From Cyathus striatus (taxonomy: Eukaryota > Basidiomycota > Agaricomycetes > Agaricales > Nidulariaceae), in assembly GCA_025738555.1 (NCBI GenBank), contig JAOVFP010000017.1:2852001-2916000 (forward strand): DNA of 64,000 nucleotides, given 5' to 3'. The notes under the pieces were generated by a model that did not search any database, was not told the origin of the DNA, and saw nothing but the letters and a program-made list of their open reading frames with translations. Positions 1 through 10,920 of this stretch are shown here, one piece after another. A program made the position numbers and the translations under genes. Within the stretch, counting starts at the first letter, position 1. Each line of letters begins with the position of its first letter.

Positions 1-577
1 CGTATGACGCGATCGGCGCCAAGATCGGGAACAATGAGTTCCTGATAATCATCCTTAATAACTACCTGGTGCGGGTGTGGTCCTTGCTGTCTATCTTTAT
101 TAGGTCCGCTCCCAACTAGCGTTAACACGTTTGGGGATGAAGAAACCAAGTACGGCGCCTCTGTTGAGACTTTGAATTGCGCCACTGTACCGGAGGAGTA
201 CTATTGGAGACGAAAAGACGCCATTGAGTGGCATGATTAAGGATTAACGCGACTTTTGAGCGAGATTAACGCACGTTGGCTACCAGCAGCTCGTCGTCCT
301 CTGTCGCGAGCAACGAACACGGATCCTTCCCTGCGCTTGAAGCGTCCGCAACGATCGCGCCCTTCCCATCGGCGTCGTACTTGAGCACTATAACCCGCCC
401 ATCCGCTTGTTCTAAACCCGTATACACCAACGATCTTTCCTTGGGATGTTGCGCGATCCAAGATGGATGGTGTCCGACACTGATAGCACTCTTGATCGAT
501 AAGCTTCCCGCCTTGTTATCGAAGTCTAGAGTGGTGATTTCATTCGAGTACGAGGCGACGAGAATGCGATGGGCCAT
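1..577 (-). CDS. Lactonase-family seven-bladed beta-propeller protein, 5' part only
   Basis: This is the N-terminal part of a protein of the 6-phosphogluconolactonase / carboxy-muconate cyclase-like beta-propeller family; the gene runs off the left edge. Exon 1 is 575..275 from ATG at 577 and opens with a typical first blade (MAHRILVASYSNEITTLDFD). A 74-bp intron (274..201, donor GTGCGT, acceptor AATAG) joins the family motif LLVAN to YSSGTV. Exon 2 (200..1) carries GPHPHQV and VPDLGADRV, which are diagnostic for the family. Members either hydrolyse sugar lactones or are structural relatives of unknown substrate, so the substrate is not inferable. No signal peptide is visible, so a cytosolic location is likely. 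Confidence 0.8.
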
Positions 578-2731
578 GTTATCCCTAGGAGGTCCTCACA
601 AGATCAATGCAATCGTCAGCGAAAGTTGATTTCCCTTTTATATGTACCCCTCCGATAGCCGAGAATTTGCCGTTCGGCGAGATAGGACGAGGATTGCAAT
701 ATGTGCAGCCGAGTGGTATACAGAGGGTCATTGTAGCCTTTCAGAGCGTTTCGACTTTCGCTCGGCAACTAGGACTATAATAGATCAAAAAATGAAGAGT
801 GGCGTAATGAAGAAATAGACAGGATTCTAAACTCCTCCCCGAGTTTTCTCCTTGATCACGTGATACATCGTGTTGACCAGAATGCCACAGTTAGTAAAAC
901 TAGATTAAAGCACTGTTATTGAACGGAGAAATCGCATAATGCACGCTCGAACTGAAATTAGGATATCTCTTGATGTACCTTAACCCAAACTCGGTACCGA
1001 CATTTCTCCATCGCTGAAGAGCAGCGCAGTCCATGGAGCTAAATGCCAAAGACAGACGGGAGTAGATCTATTCTTTCGTCGCAGTGTGAGAACGATCTGT
1101 GGACACCGTAGCGACACGCGCCTCTACATGGAAAATGCACAATAGACTGTGGTCAGCTGAACACCGGCATTCCTAAATCCAAAATGAGTAACGGAGGTAA
1201 GGCACCTTGATATCCGGATTCTCTGAGTCGACAAGTTTCAGCTACAAGCTTCGTCCTCATCGACAGTTCCTAGCATGCATCCTGTACGCCAAAATAACTC
1301 TTCATGCCAGACAAGATAGATCATCATCGTCAGGGCTCTCAAAGATATGACGTTTCGCCGAAGAAAGATTCCAAAATCGGCCCGGACATACACTCTTCTC
1401 GCTAGACCACGCAGAACATCGTATTTCTTCTCTAGAACGATATATCGTTCCATCAACACTAGAAAGCAACATTTCATGGCTACAAGGAGTCTAAGAATGT
1501 CTCGACATTTATGAAACCTCGGAGGAACCTGCGTACGTTGCGCAGTTGGTTGTTAAATATCGCCAACACAACCTAGAGATAGATTACATCGTTAATTCAC
1601 GTGAATATGCGTCTTCTTGTTCTCAGAGGATCCTCCGATGCCCCTGAAGAATGAAGCAGATGGAAGAGTAACGAGAACAGAGGTAGCATGAGGATAACGA
1701 CACTACGGAGAATAGCCCACTAAGTTGTTATTTCAAGAGACCAGTTGCCCACGTGGCATTTATTGAACAACGTGGCAACGGAGGTAGAGAGACATTATGG
1801 CCGTCGGAACGAATGCGGATGAAGAGGTCGTACGACGTAAAGAGGTCAAGATTTGGTCAATAATGGGTGATGGCCGTCCAATAGTTCGCATGGCTAACGA
1901 TCCTTTGTTAGCTCAGTTGAAATCGATAGAAATGTTCCATGTATGAAGCTGACGATTTAAGCCTTGCCCTATGTTCCTGAATGCCCTGTCGCCTGCAAAT
2001 ATGAACCCCACTTTTAGCTGCCCGAAGAATGAACACCAAAGATCGTTATAAATAATGTCTATGATAGGAAGGAACACCTTACGCAAGAAAGAGCCTGAAG
2101 GAGTCGGTGATTCTTCGTACGTTTCCTTCCATCGTAGAAATATTGAACCCCACTTCTGTCTAGAGGTTGAGAACCAAGAAGTCCTGTTGAGCATCTATGA
2201 TAAGGAAAGCATGAAGCATGAGAGAGCCGAGAACTCCAGGCGTAAGGACGGACATTTCCCTGAGGCTGCATTGGTCCTTGACTCCTTGTGGATGACTGAT
2301 TCTTCCGAAACTATTTGACGTCAGAGGTTGGATATGCGTATATAATCCTTGTACACCAGCAAATTCAAAGACAATCCAATAAACACACTAGATGAGATGA
2401 TTCAGAAAAGTGAATGCCTAAGGTTTAAAATGAGAGCGACCAGCAGAAAAGAATATCTTCCCAAATAATAATAAAAACACGTTCTTCCAACCACGAGATG
2501 TGCGGGGCAGGAACGTTGTAAAGTTGAAAAATGTGGGTATATACGCAGTTCTCGTCTGCGTAACCGAGCAGTGTTGAGAATTGCCCTATCTAGTGAAATG
2601 TAGTCCTCGAGCTGGGTCGCAGATTCCGATACCACCACCAGTGCATATCCCTGTCAACTAGAAAATCTTCTTCAGTTGATGCTTCACCTCATCCTCATCC
2701 CCCTTCGGTCTGCTTCCCGGCAAGATTGTGC
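578..2731. other. Intergenic region without a supported gene
   Basis: About 2.1 kb between the lactonase start and the PrpF stop. Open frames are short, lack recognisable motifs and are not connected by convincing splice signals. It should hold the lactonase promoter and the PrpF 3' region. I see no repeat or RNA gene here. Confidence 0.5.
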
Positions 2732-4024
2732 TCACCACCAAACAACACCCTTCATAAGCCTCCTCCCCGTCCTAACAACTTTTGCACTGCGCGCATCACC
2801 ATCCTGGCCAATCACGGCACCAACATCTACATAACCACTGGGATGTTTGATCTTTACAAACTCTTTCTCCCCAGATACATCAAACTCCAATGCATTATGT
2901 TGCGCAATTTCCCAAGGAATCGTTCCTTTCACTTTCGCAGCAACACCGAGACACAATCCAACAGTCATCGGCACCGCTTTATGCAGCACGCCCATACTCA
3001 GCGCGTGAACTTCAATATCCGCTCTCGCCGTGTCCTTCGGCTTATTAGAGACTCTTTTCTCGTCGCCCGGAAGGGAGAGAATAGCAATTTTAGGCTGCGC
3101 CTGTGCCTCTGGATCCAGCCCCATTTTCTTTGCACCCTGCCGTCTAAGACTTTCGAGAACGGGAGAGACCTCTGATACCGCATTCTTATCATTGAGGAAG
3201 TATTTCTCCATCGGTAGATGGGAGAGAGAGGAACAGCGGACAAAGACGGTGGGATTGGTAGCGTCTATAAGTGTCGCTGGGACTTCAATCTTCGACGATG
3301 GAGATAAGGAGAAGTTTAAAGTGTCTTGTGGTGAGCCCGTAGGGAACAATTTCCCTGTCCTGGCTCCAGCGGGATTAACAAACTCCAATACGATACGCGA
3401 AGCCTCCCCCGGAACACCATCAACCACCACCTCGGGGGTATCAAGCACAGGCACACCATCACGAGATATAGGGAAAGTAGTGTCGACAATCTTGGAGGTA
3501 TTGGTATTGAACGCTCGTACGCTCACCCTTCCTTCCTTTACTTTCGGAAGGGGGCATAGTCCTTCATCTATAGCGTACACGCCCACCATTGAACTCAAAT
3601 TGCCACAGTTCCCTGATAGATCAATCTTGCCGTCTTCAATGCCCACCTGGACGAATGTATACTCTATATCTACCCCGTCTCGCTCAGATGGGCTTATAAC
3701 CATGATCTTCGAGAGACTGGACACGCCCCCTCCCATGCCGTTTAGCTGGCGCCCGTACGGGTCGGGGGAGCCCATTAGGCCTTGGAAGATGCGCGGCCAG
3801 AGAGTTGTGTCTTCCGGTAGATCTGTAGTGCGTAAGAAGATGCCTTTAGACGTTCCCCCGCGGAGGAATGTTGCTGGGAGGGGATTGGCAACTTCGAAGA
3901 GCGCGGAGGGGAAGGAGGAAGAAAGGCGAACAAGGAGAGGTTGGGTTTGTCTATAGATGTGGGGAAACCTTTTGGGGGAGGTGGGAAGCTTGCGGGGGAA
4001 GCGGTGAAAGAGCGACATGGCCAC
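2732..4024 (-). CDS. PrpF-family isomerase (2-methylaconitate cis-trans isomerase type)
   Basis: A single uninterrupted 430-residue frame. PrpF proteins isomerise methylaconitate or related tricarboxylates with a diaminopimelate-epimerase fold. The start of the domain shows FLRGGTSKGIFLR (about residues 53-65), followed by GSPDPYGRQLNGMGGGVSSLSK, both hallmark PrpF segments. The SGNCGN segment near residue 140 carries the expected cysteine environment. Length fits fungal PrpF (about 400) plus a leader. The first 40 residues are rich in Arg, Ser, Pro and hydroxylated residues and lack acidic ones, suggesting a mitochondrial presequence. Bacterial PrpF works with AcnD in the methylcitrate cycle, but no cycle partner is encoded nearby, so the fungal substrate is open. 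The opposite-strand frame at 3030..3956 is a shadow of this gene. Confidence 0.9.
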   Translation of the reverse strand: MAMSLFHRFPRKLPTSPKRFPHIYRQTQPLLVRLSSSFPSALFEVANPLPATFLRGGTSKGIFLRTTDLPEDTTLWPRIFQGLMGSPDPYGRQLNGMGGGVSSLSKIMVISPSERDGVDIEYTFVQVGIEDGKIDLSGNCGNLSSMVGVYAIDEGLCPLPKVKEGRVSVRAFNTNTSKIVDTTFPISRDGVPVLDTPEVVVDGVPGEASRIVLEFVNPAGARTGKLFPTGSPQDTLNFSLSPSSKIEVPATLIDATNPTVFVRCSSLSHLPMEKYFLNDKNAVSEVSPVLESLRRQGAKKMGLDPEAQAQPKIAILSLPGDEKRVSNKPKDTARADIEVHALSMGVLHKAVPMTVGLCLGVAAKVKGTIPWEIAQHNALEFDVSGEKEFVKIKHPSGYVDVGAVIGQDGDARSAKVVRTGRRLMKGVVWW

Positions 4025-5057
4025 AGGCTGGTATCAGCCACTTATGTGTGGCAATTACTACTATAGGCTCGTAAGTACATTATATTGTACAGGAACAAAA
4101 CTCACTCCAGAAGACGATACTTTCCTGTTTCCACAGCTTGCGACTGTGCAGGAGTTGTGCAGAAGAGTCAAGACGATTCTAACCATGCACTTATTGACAA
4201 TTGTTGTCCAAGTACTTCAACCAACTAATCGGCGATCACCGAATACCTTCAAACAAATTTGAAGAACCAACTTGGAACCAACGTTTTGTTCTATATTGCT
4301 TTTACTTTTACTTCACCGAGTAACAATCCACCTATCACAGAGCTAAATAGAGGAAATCAATCTAATAGGAATTCATCATGTCAAGTAAGTATGAAGAGTT
4401 TATTATATTATATTAATATGTTTCTCGCAGTTTTTCCGTTAAAAAATACGAGCAAGTTTGTTATGGTTCGCAAGAACTTGACGTTGGTGTATTCCTGTGA
4501 ATACACAAAGGTTTAGCAAAGCAGTTTTGTAATCGGAACGTACCCTGTAGTTTAGTGTAGATTTGAGTGATAAGATGTCTGAATGCAAGAATGCTTAGTA
4601 CATTCAGTAAGGGTTGAGTTCTCGAAGTGTGAGTCAACCAAGCTGGAGGTCAAGTACATCACGGGCTACCGCCGATTGGACTATCCGTTGATATTCAGCA
4701 ATCGACAATACTAACTATGTAGTACGTTTGTAGTGAGTAGATAGGTATGAAATACTATGTACCCTTTTTAGCAATGATACAAGACTTAGCACGAAGCCAT
4801 AAGTCGAGTGCCGGATTCTTATAGCCTTTTATGGCAGAAGTAACCTTTAGCTCCCTGAACACTTACTTGCTTAGGTTGCTTCTGTCGTTCTGAAGGTAAA
4901 CCAAGATAAAAATAAAATGAGTAGCTTGTACAGCTATGAGAGATTGGAAAATATACGAATTTTGTAATGAATTTGTAAAATGAAGTAGACAGAGATAGAA
5001 TTTACTATAGGTGAAAAACCATGAGCGTGCAAATGTAGCTAAGTATACATAACAAAG
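4025..5057. other. AT-rich intergenic region
   Basis: AT-rich sequence upstream of the PrpF gene up to the left target-site duplication of the transposon. Two short plus-strand frames (4017..4262 and 4259..4516) show no motif, no credible splice partners and AT-driven composition. No feature can be supported apart from the presumed PrpF promoter next to 4025. Confidence 0.45.
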
Positions 5058-5903
5058 TTAGGGTCTGTTCGGTAACAGTATTTCAAAAAGACGCAGACTG
5101 AGATCCGCGAGAGCGTGACAACAAAACTCACGTGAAAGAACTGAGAGTGACAATTTGTAATACAGGTGTATTGCTGACGCTGTCCACTAGTGTTGCCATG
5201 GCTCAGCTTGGCTCAGCTCGGTGTCGGCTTCGTACGGCTTAGGAATTCTTACAGCTTCGTAACTGAGCCGAGTTATCGGCTATGGCTTTGAAGTGGCTTC
5301 GCTGCTCCGAGCCGATGTTTTTGGCAATTCGTTACAGTGAGGACGTATAACCTTTGCAAGTATAAAGTACTTGAAAGCTCAAAAATTAAACTAAGATATA
5401 GTCTGTATGTATTATTATTTTAATTTTATATACTAATTTCCACTCCAGCTTGCAAGTTACATAATCATCCCTGAGCGCCTCTCCGCTTAACCCAAGCCCA
5501 ACCTTACCAAGATTCAAAACCTCTCATTTCTGTCTTGATTTATTCACTTAAATGTTAAATGTACACTTGCTATAACTATAGCATTATATACAACTTAAAT
5601 ATGAGGGAAATAGACACTTACATGAGCTCAAAACATTGTGAGACGATATCAAACATTTGTTGTTCCAGATATGAAAGACAGGAGCAGTTGGTGCAGCTTT
5701 GCTACGGCTTTAGTGGCTTTTTAGCCGTGAAGCCGCTAGAATGGCTCAGTCTGGCTAAAATTTGGTTTGGCTCTAACAGCTCACTGCTTTTTAGCCGAGC
5801 CGTGGCAATACTAGGTCACACTGTTACTCATGAGTCAGCAAGCTCTAAGCGAGTCTGATCTTGAGTCTGCTGTTGCGAAAGACTGTTACCGAACAGACCC
5901 TTA
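5058..5903. mobile_element. Non-autonomous PIF/Harbinger (Tourist-like) DNA element
   Basis: The element proper spans 5061..5900 (840 bp). Its left end starts GGGTCTGTTCGGTAACAGT and its right end is the exact reverse complement over 19 bases. Imperfect inverted homology continues for about 50 bp (ends of the type GACGCAGACTGAGAT / AGCAGACTCAAGAT) and then into a subterminal block around 5190-5230 and 5760-5815 rich in GGCTC/GCCGA. The element is flanked by TTA on both sides (5058-5060 and 5901-5903), a 3-bp TWA-type target duplication. A GGGTCTGTT-type terminus with a TTA duplication is the signature of PIF/Harbinger elements. No transposase-like frame is present (5559..5858 has no motif), so it depends on a transposase encoded elsewhere. 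Confidence 0.85.
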
Positions 5904-6031
5904 CAGTACTACTACTTACTAGCAAAAGTGAACTGGGTCTAAGTTTAAACCCGTGTATTATCGTGACGTGTATCAGAGACGAGAGACGTGTAAGTAGGTA
6001 ATAGTGAAATTGTAGTGAAACATGGATTGAA

Positions 6032-7010
6032 TTTGAAGTCGGAGTCTCGGAGACAAAGTGTTTGTTCATGTTAAGCAAGACCTTGGGGAGCGCCGGCGTT
6101 AGCCGCGGTACTACACTGGCCACCAAATGTATCTCCTCTAGTACGGTGCAGTAAGTGTTACAATAAGTAATTGAAGACTGCGCATTGTGTACAGTTTTAA
6201 TGTAGCAGATAAATGCAACTGGGGATAAATTATCATCCAAAACTACAAAATAAAAGTACTCCGCGCCATTTCAACAAGCGCCACTTTACTTAAGACACAA
6301 CCAGGCTTGCACAACCCACAAAATATAGATATTCATTCAACCCACGCTAAAAACCCCCAAAAAACAAACACAACAATAATACCTCACCATTTCATTACCA
6401 CAGTGACACAAAAATAATCTTTCATCGCACACCTCAGCAGGAATCAGATATCACACAAACCACAAAGAATTAACAAATCCGCACACAGTGAGATAAAAGG
6501 ATGTGCGAACGGTATCGTGTAGGTATAAATCAGCCGGCAGGAGTGAGGAAAGGGGGAGGCGAGGGTCGAAGAATGGGTAAGGAAGGGGAAGGAAAAGAAG
6601 AGGTAGGTGAGGGGGAGAAGTAGAGAGGGTGAGGAAGACGTAAGTACGTAGCGGAGCATTGGAGAGTGACTAAAAAGGGTTTAACAGAAAAAGGTATTCA
6701 AAAAAGAGCACCACAAAAACCTGATGATACAGATCAAACTAAAACTTCCTCCTTCCATTTACCGCCTAGAAACAAACGGATCTACCCAGACCCACTCTGC
6801 ACACTTATACATACACTCTCACGACTAGCAAATAAATCCATATCGCCCTCATTCGTATACACGCCATACGCCGGCGGGGGAGGGTTCGGAGAGCCCTCAA
6901 TATCCTCATAGCCATATCCATACCTCCCTCTCTTTCTTTTTCTTTTTCTTCTTCTCTTTCTTTTTCTACCTCGAGCTGCTTGTTGCTTTTAACTGATAAC
7001 GAAAGGTGCA
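6032..7010. repeat. Dispersed direct duplication, copy 1
   Basis: About 1 kb that matches 8696..9694 in the same orientation with many substitutions and small indels. Shared anchors include GAGCGCCGGCGTTAGCC, TAATTGAAGACTGCG, GACGTAAGTACGTAGCGGAG and GAAGAATGGGTA. The right part contains the 3' end of the membrane-protein gene found intact at 9443..10920, so this copy is derived from that locus or both come from a common ancestor. Its right limit lies near 7010, inside the coding part. Confidence 0.8.
6762..7010 (-). pseudogene. Truncated, frameshifted copy of the 9443-10920 membrane-protein gene
   Basis: Reading from 7010 downwards gives LSLSVKSNKQLEVEKERE, which matches LSVKSNKELEVERERE of the intact gene. 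After the acidic/basic stretch a small indel shifts the frame. The shifted frame then continues the match with EDIEGSPNPPPPAYGVY and LFASRESVCISV against the intact EDIEGFPNPPPPAYGVY and PFASRESVCISV. The N-terminal exon with the membrane segment is absent. It lies at the right end of duplication copy 1 and is almost certainly non-functional. Confidence 0.75.
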
Positions 7011-8150
7011 AGGAACTACTGTTCAAGCAGTCAAGCACTCGACGGGTTTTAATCTTTTACTTGGTTAAACAATAGACTCGTCTGGATTCTGAAGATGAAA
7101 TGCAGAAAGCGTTGTGGTATGTTCAAGGTATTGCCAAGGTACGTCAAAAATTGCAAGCTAGTCGGGGATATAAGATATCACAGTTGAGTGAAGCACCTAT
7201 TATTCGTGAAACGTTGTAGAATTTTGCTGGAGTCCAGTCAGTGAAGGAGAGGAATTGAAGAGACTTCGTTAAGAATCTACAGACGCTCTATGCATCGCAA
7301 GATGTATCTTCTGATACTAGTAGATATTGACACTATCCTTAGAGTAATTGGGGATGAAGCATTAAGCGTCCAAATTCTTATATATTCCAACCTCAACTAC
7401 AATACATCGGAAAACAAATAGCTCCTTTCTGATAAGTACACTGCGGATCTAAGTACTTAGTATTTCATGCTTCCTGTTTACATTGGAACCGATAGAAATG
7501 GAAAACGTCGAACGAAGAATGGATACGGAGTCAACGGTTAAATTTTCATCCAGAATTCACCGACACAATCACATTGCACGTACCACTAGTCCCTCCGAAA
7601 CGGAGGAGATAGCCCGAATAATTGTGATTATAGAGTCATGTTATTCCGCCACCTTCACGCTTTGAACAGTCGACTAAATTCTGGAAGAACCAAGTATCAA
7701 CCAAGGATGATTGATGTGTGATATGGTCCTTAATACAACCTCAACACATACTTGTTAAATTTAGATTATTGTGCTCTTAGTAGAAGAACTTAGGCATCGT
7801 GAAAGACGATATCCAGACGATGTCTTCAAATACTTCAAGGTCATGATACGTTCTGGCGGTATTAAACTGCTATGTAAGAGAAGATATTATCAGTCTCTCT
7901 ACTCCTTATCAAACATAGGCGGTATGTAATGATACTAGCCAGAGTTGGAAAGTATTGTTGGGATCACTTTTTTAGTAAAGTCTGAACATTAGTCACTATT
8001 CGTATACTAGGTAACACCCAGGATCGGATAAGTTGCGACTAAGTTTACACAAAATATGCACATATGACTTACGGATATTTTTATATGTTACTTGGATTTT
8101 ATAACGCTTTAGGGCCGTAGAATTTTAGGTTAGCTCCCAGCCACCAAAGT
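7011..8150. other. Intergenic region
   Basis: AT-rich DNA between the duplicated relic and the promoter of the small secreted protein gene. A 60-codon frame at 7483..7665 has no recognisable feature. I see no supported gene or repeat. Confidence 0.45.
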
Positions 8151-8151
8151 G

Positions 8152-8159
8152 TATAAATA
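8152..8159 (+). promoter_or_regulatory. TATA box of the single-module cysteine-rich gene
   Basis: TATAAATA about 118 bp upstream of the ATG at 8277. The leader contains a probable 5'-UTR intron donor (CAGGTAAAAA near 8210) and the block AAGGACCTTTCG (about 8231-8242), which also occurs in the leader of the paralog at 26860. Confidence 0.6.
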
Positions 8160-8276
8160 CCATACACACTGGACGTCCAAGTCTCCATCCAAGTGTCTCC
8201 TTCAATTCCAGGTAAAAATTACTTACACCAAGGACCTTTCGCTCGTCTAACACAAACTCCCATCTAGTACTACGAA

Positions 8277-8498
8277 ATGCAACTCTCCACCACCATCATG
8301 ATGCTCGTCGCAGCCGCGCTGTCCACTCAGTGCCAAGGCCGCAGCATTCACCTCGAGCAGCGTACAGTACTAGCCCGACAAGGCGGGGAAGAAATATGCC
8401 TGCTCGCTTGCTTTAATGATAGTTCTCAATGCTCCACGAATTGGACCCCTCGTCAAACGGGTGAATGTTGGACGTGTTGTAGAGGACCCAGTGATTAA
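8277..8498 (+). CDS. Small secreted cysteine-rich protein, one CWxCC module
   Basis: A 73-residue single-exon frame. Residues 1-21 form a signal peptide (hydrophobic IMMLVAAALS, then TQCQGRS, probable cleavage after QG). The mature part ends with one module with cysteine spacing C-x3-C-x6-C-x11-C-W-x-C-C (from ICLLAC to ECWTCC). The same spacing occurs in the genes at 26675-26860 and 24901-25329, and the signal region AALSTQCQGRSI is identical to that of the 26860 gene. Six cysteines suggest up to three disulfides. Such proteins are secreted effectors, antimicrobial or cell-wall peptides in fungi; which applies here is unknown. I do not recognise a named family. A canonical TATA box suggests strong regulated expression. 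Confidence 0.75.
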   Translation: MQLSTTIMMLVAAALSTQCQGRSIHLEQRTVLARQGGEEICLLACFNDSSQCSTNWTPRQTGECWTCCRGPSD

Positions 8499-8695
8499 GG
8501 GTGTCGGTGATCCTCAATCGGTAGTACACTATAACATGTATTTTTGACTGTGAAACTTCTTGATTCGAACAGGAAGCTGTTTTCCGATACATCCAAACTT
8601 CTTTCTGTGTAAATTGTACACACTTTTACTGTGGGCGTGGGTCTCGGCCAGGGTGTGGGTAGGTAGGTGGGGCATGCATTGGGTTTGGCAATAGT

Positions 8696-9694
8696 TTTAA
8701 GTCGGAAGTCTCAGAGACAATGTGTTTGTTCATGTTGCGCAAGACCTTGAGGAGCGCCGGCGTTAGCCTTGGTAACTGCCCGCCAGTGGATGTCCTCATA
8801 GTAAGTAAGTAATTGAAGACTGCGTACTGTGTACAGTTATACTGTAGCAGATAAATGCAACGGGGTACAAAAAACGATCCAAATCTATAAAATGAAGCTT
8901 CGGCATGGTAACAAATTCTCTTCTCTCAGGACTATCTCTCATCTGGCTGAAAAGCTAAAACATTTTCCGGACATGGCATTTTAACATTGTTAAACATCGA
9001 TTGTCCTGTGTTAAATCACGGGTACCACCCAAAAAAAAAAAAGAATAATAATATTTCACCAACTCACAACCACACAATAAATAAATAATCATCCACCGCA
9101 CATCTCAGCGGGTATCACAACATCACACGAACCACAAAGAATTAAAAAATCCGCATACCAGAAGGTAAAAAACGGACATGCGGACGGTATCGTATAGGTA
9201 TAAATCGACCGGCGGGAGTGAGGAAGGGGGAAGGCGGAGACGAAGAATGGGTAGGGAAGGGGAAGGAGAAGAGGTAGTGAGGCGGGAGGGCGGAGAAGGA
9301 GGACGTAAGTACGTAGCGGAGCATTGGATAATAGGTAAAAAAAGGGTTCAACACCATAAAAAGGTATTCAAAAAATCAACCCCAATCAACCAAACAAAAA
9401 AACCTGATAATACAAAAAGAAAAAAACTTCCAAATCCTTCAACTACCGCCTAGAAAGAAACGGATCCGTCCCAACTACACTCCTCACACTGATACACACA
9501 CTCTCGCGACTAGCAAATGGATCCCCATCGCCTTCATACGCATACACACCATACGCAGGCGGCGGGGGATTCGGAAAGCCCTCAATATCCTCACAACCAT
9601 AACCATACCCCTCCCTCTCTTCCTTTTTCTTCTTCTCCCTCTCTCGTTCGACCTCGAGCTCTTTGTTGCTTTTCACCGATAGCGAAGGGCGTGG
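8696..9694. repeat. Dispersed direct duplication, copy 2 (contains the intact gene 3' end)
   Basis: Partner of 6032..7010, offset by about 2.66 kb in the same orientation. It covers the 3' flank and the last part of the coding region of the gene 9443..10920. The left limit begins with GTCGGAAGTCTCAGAGACAA, matching GTCGGAGTCTCGGAGACAA in copy 1. Because the coding frame is open here and broken in copy 1, this copy keeps the functional version. Confidence 0.8.
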
Positions 9695-10920
9695 GGAGCC
9701 AAGGGGGAGATACGGGGATGAGATGGATGGAGAGGGGAGCGGAGAGGGCTCAGAGATGCCTGTGGGCGTGAAGGGCGAGCGGGGGGAGGAAAAGTGCCAT
9801 GCTCCATCTGGGCGGCGGACGGCTATACGCATATCTGAACCCGGGGTGTGTACTAGAAATAGAAATAAAGGGTTAGTCAAGTTTGGGAAAACGGGCATGA
9901 TGACGGAGATGATGAAGATCAGGAAAAAGAATTTCAAGAAGAGGAAGAGGTTCTAGTGCATTGTGAGAGATCAAGAGAAGTGGAAGATGATAGATAAAGC
10001 GCTGAGAAAAAAAGATGGAAAGACATGTCTATGTCTGTCCATCTGTCTCGACGACATCGGGGAGAGAACGGCGGTAAGTCATTGCGCCTAGCGCGTGCTA
10101 GGATCGCTGGAGGGTAGGAACATTGTGTCACCAAGAACCTCACTGTCAGCCAAGTTCATGGGTGAGGCGACCAAATGAGAAAATGGGAAAAGCGCTACAG
10201 CACTGAGAAACAGACACGCCTGTCCGACAACAAAAGGAAGGCTAGAATTCTCGAGCGCCAGGCATGAAAGTTGAACACCGAATGCACAAACATGGGATGA
10301 ACAATCCCCCACTGTTCATCTGGTGTAGATGGATGAACAAGGGCATCACCATCAAGCTAGTTCCCCGATCTCGCCCCACTATCCGTCTACGCGGATGCAA
10401 ATGAGAAGACAAGAGTGCGTCCAGATAGATTCCAAAGGGCATTACCCTCAACCTCTGTGGGCGCGGTAGCCCAAAATAAGAAAGGATTAATGAATGCCCT
10501 GCAATCACCCAATGTGGATGCGACTGAGAACCCATCACGGTCGACGATAAGGTGGTCTCATGGAATCATCACCAATGCCCCCATAACGAAAGCACCCCAA
10601 ACCAACGAAAGAGCGAAGAATCAAGAAAAAAACTCACAGAACCTAGGTCCCTCTCCCCCAGGCGCACCAAACGGCGTAACATGCGCGGCAGGATGGTCTT
10701 TATCGACAACGAAACCATGGTACGGGCCTGCGGCGATACTGCCTGCCCTGCGCCTCCTGCGGGACTGGCGGTAGGTGAAATACATGACACCGGAGATGAT
10801 GAGGAAGCCGAGGATAGAGAGGATAATGACGACTGCGAGAATGCGCGAGTCGCTTTTGGGTGTTGCGTCGAGGGAGGTGGTGGACGCGGACGCGCTGGTG
10901 TCTGTGGTGGTGGAGGACAT
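9443..10920 (-). CDS. Single-pass membrane protein with charged, proline-rich cytoplasmic tail
   Basis: Two exons: 10920..10638 and 9852..9443, joined by a 785-bp intron (donor TCT|GTGAGT, acceptor TTTCTAG|TA), giving 230 residues. The N-terminal 27 residues are Ser/Thr/Ala-rich, followed by one membrane helix (RILAVVIILSILGFLIISGV, residues 26-45) and a basic stop-transfer cluster RQSRRRRRA. No cleavable signal is apparent, so a type III or Wsc/Mid2-like single-span topology with a short extracellular Ser/Thr stretch is likely. The tail has an R/E/K-rich segment and PPPPAYGVY. Function unknown. The intron is about 15 times the local norm, so extra or alternative exons inside it cannot be excluded. 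The 3' half is duplicated as a relic at 6762-7010. Confidence 0.65.

Noticed and set aside
3030..3956. 308-codon plus-strand frame
   Set aside because: Lies entirely antisense to the PrpF coding sequence, whose motifs are clear; a shadow frame from codon bias.
5559..5858. 99-codon frame as possible transposase
   Set aside because: It lies within the Harbinger-type element and runs into the right terminal region; no transposase motif.
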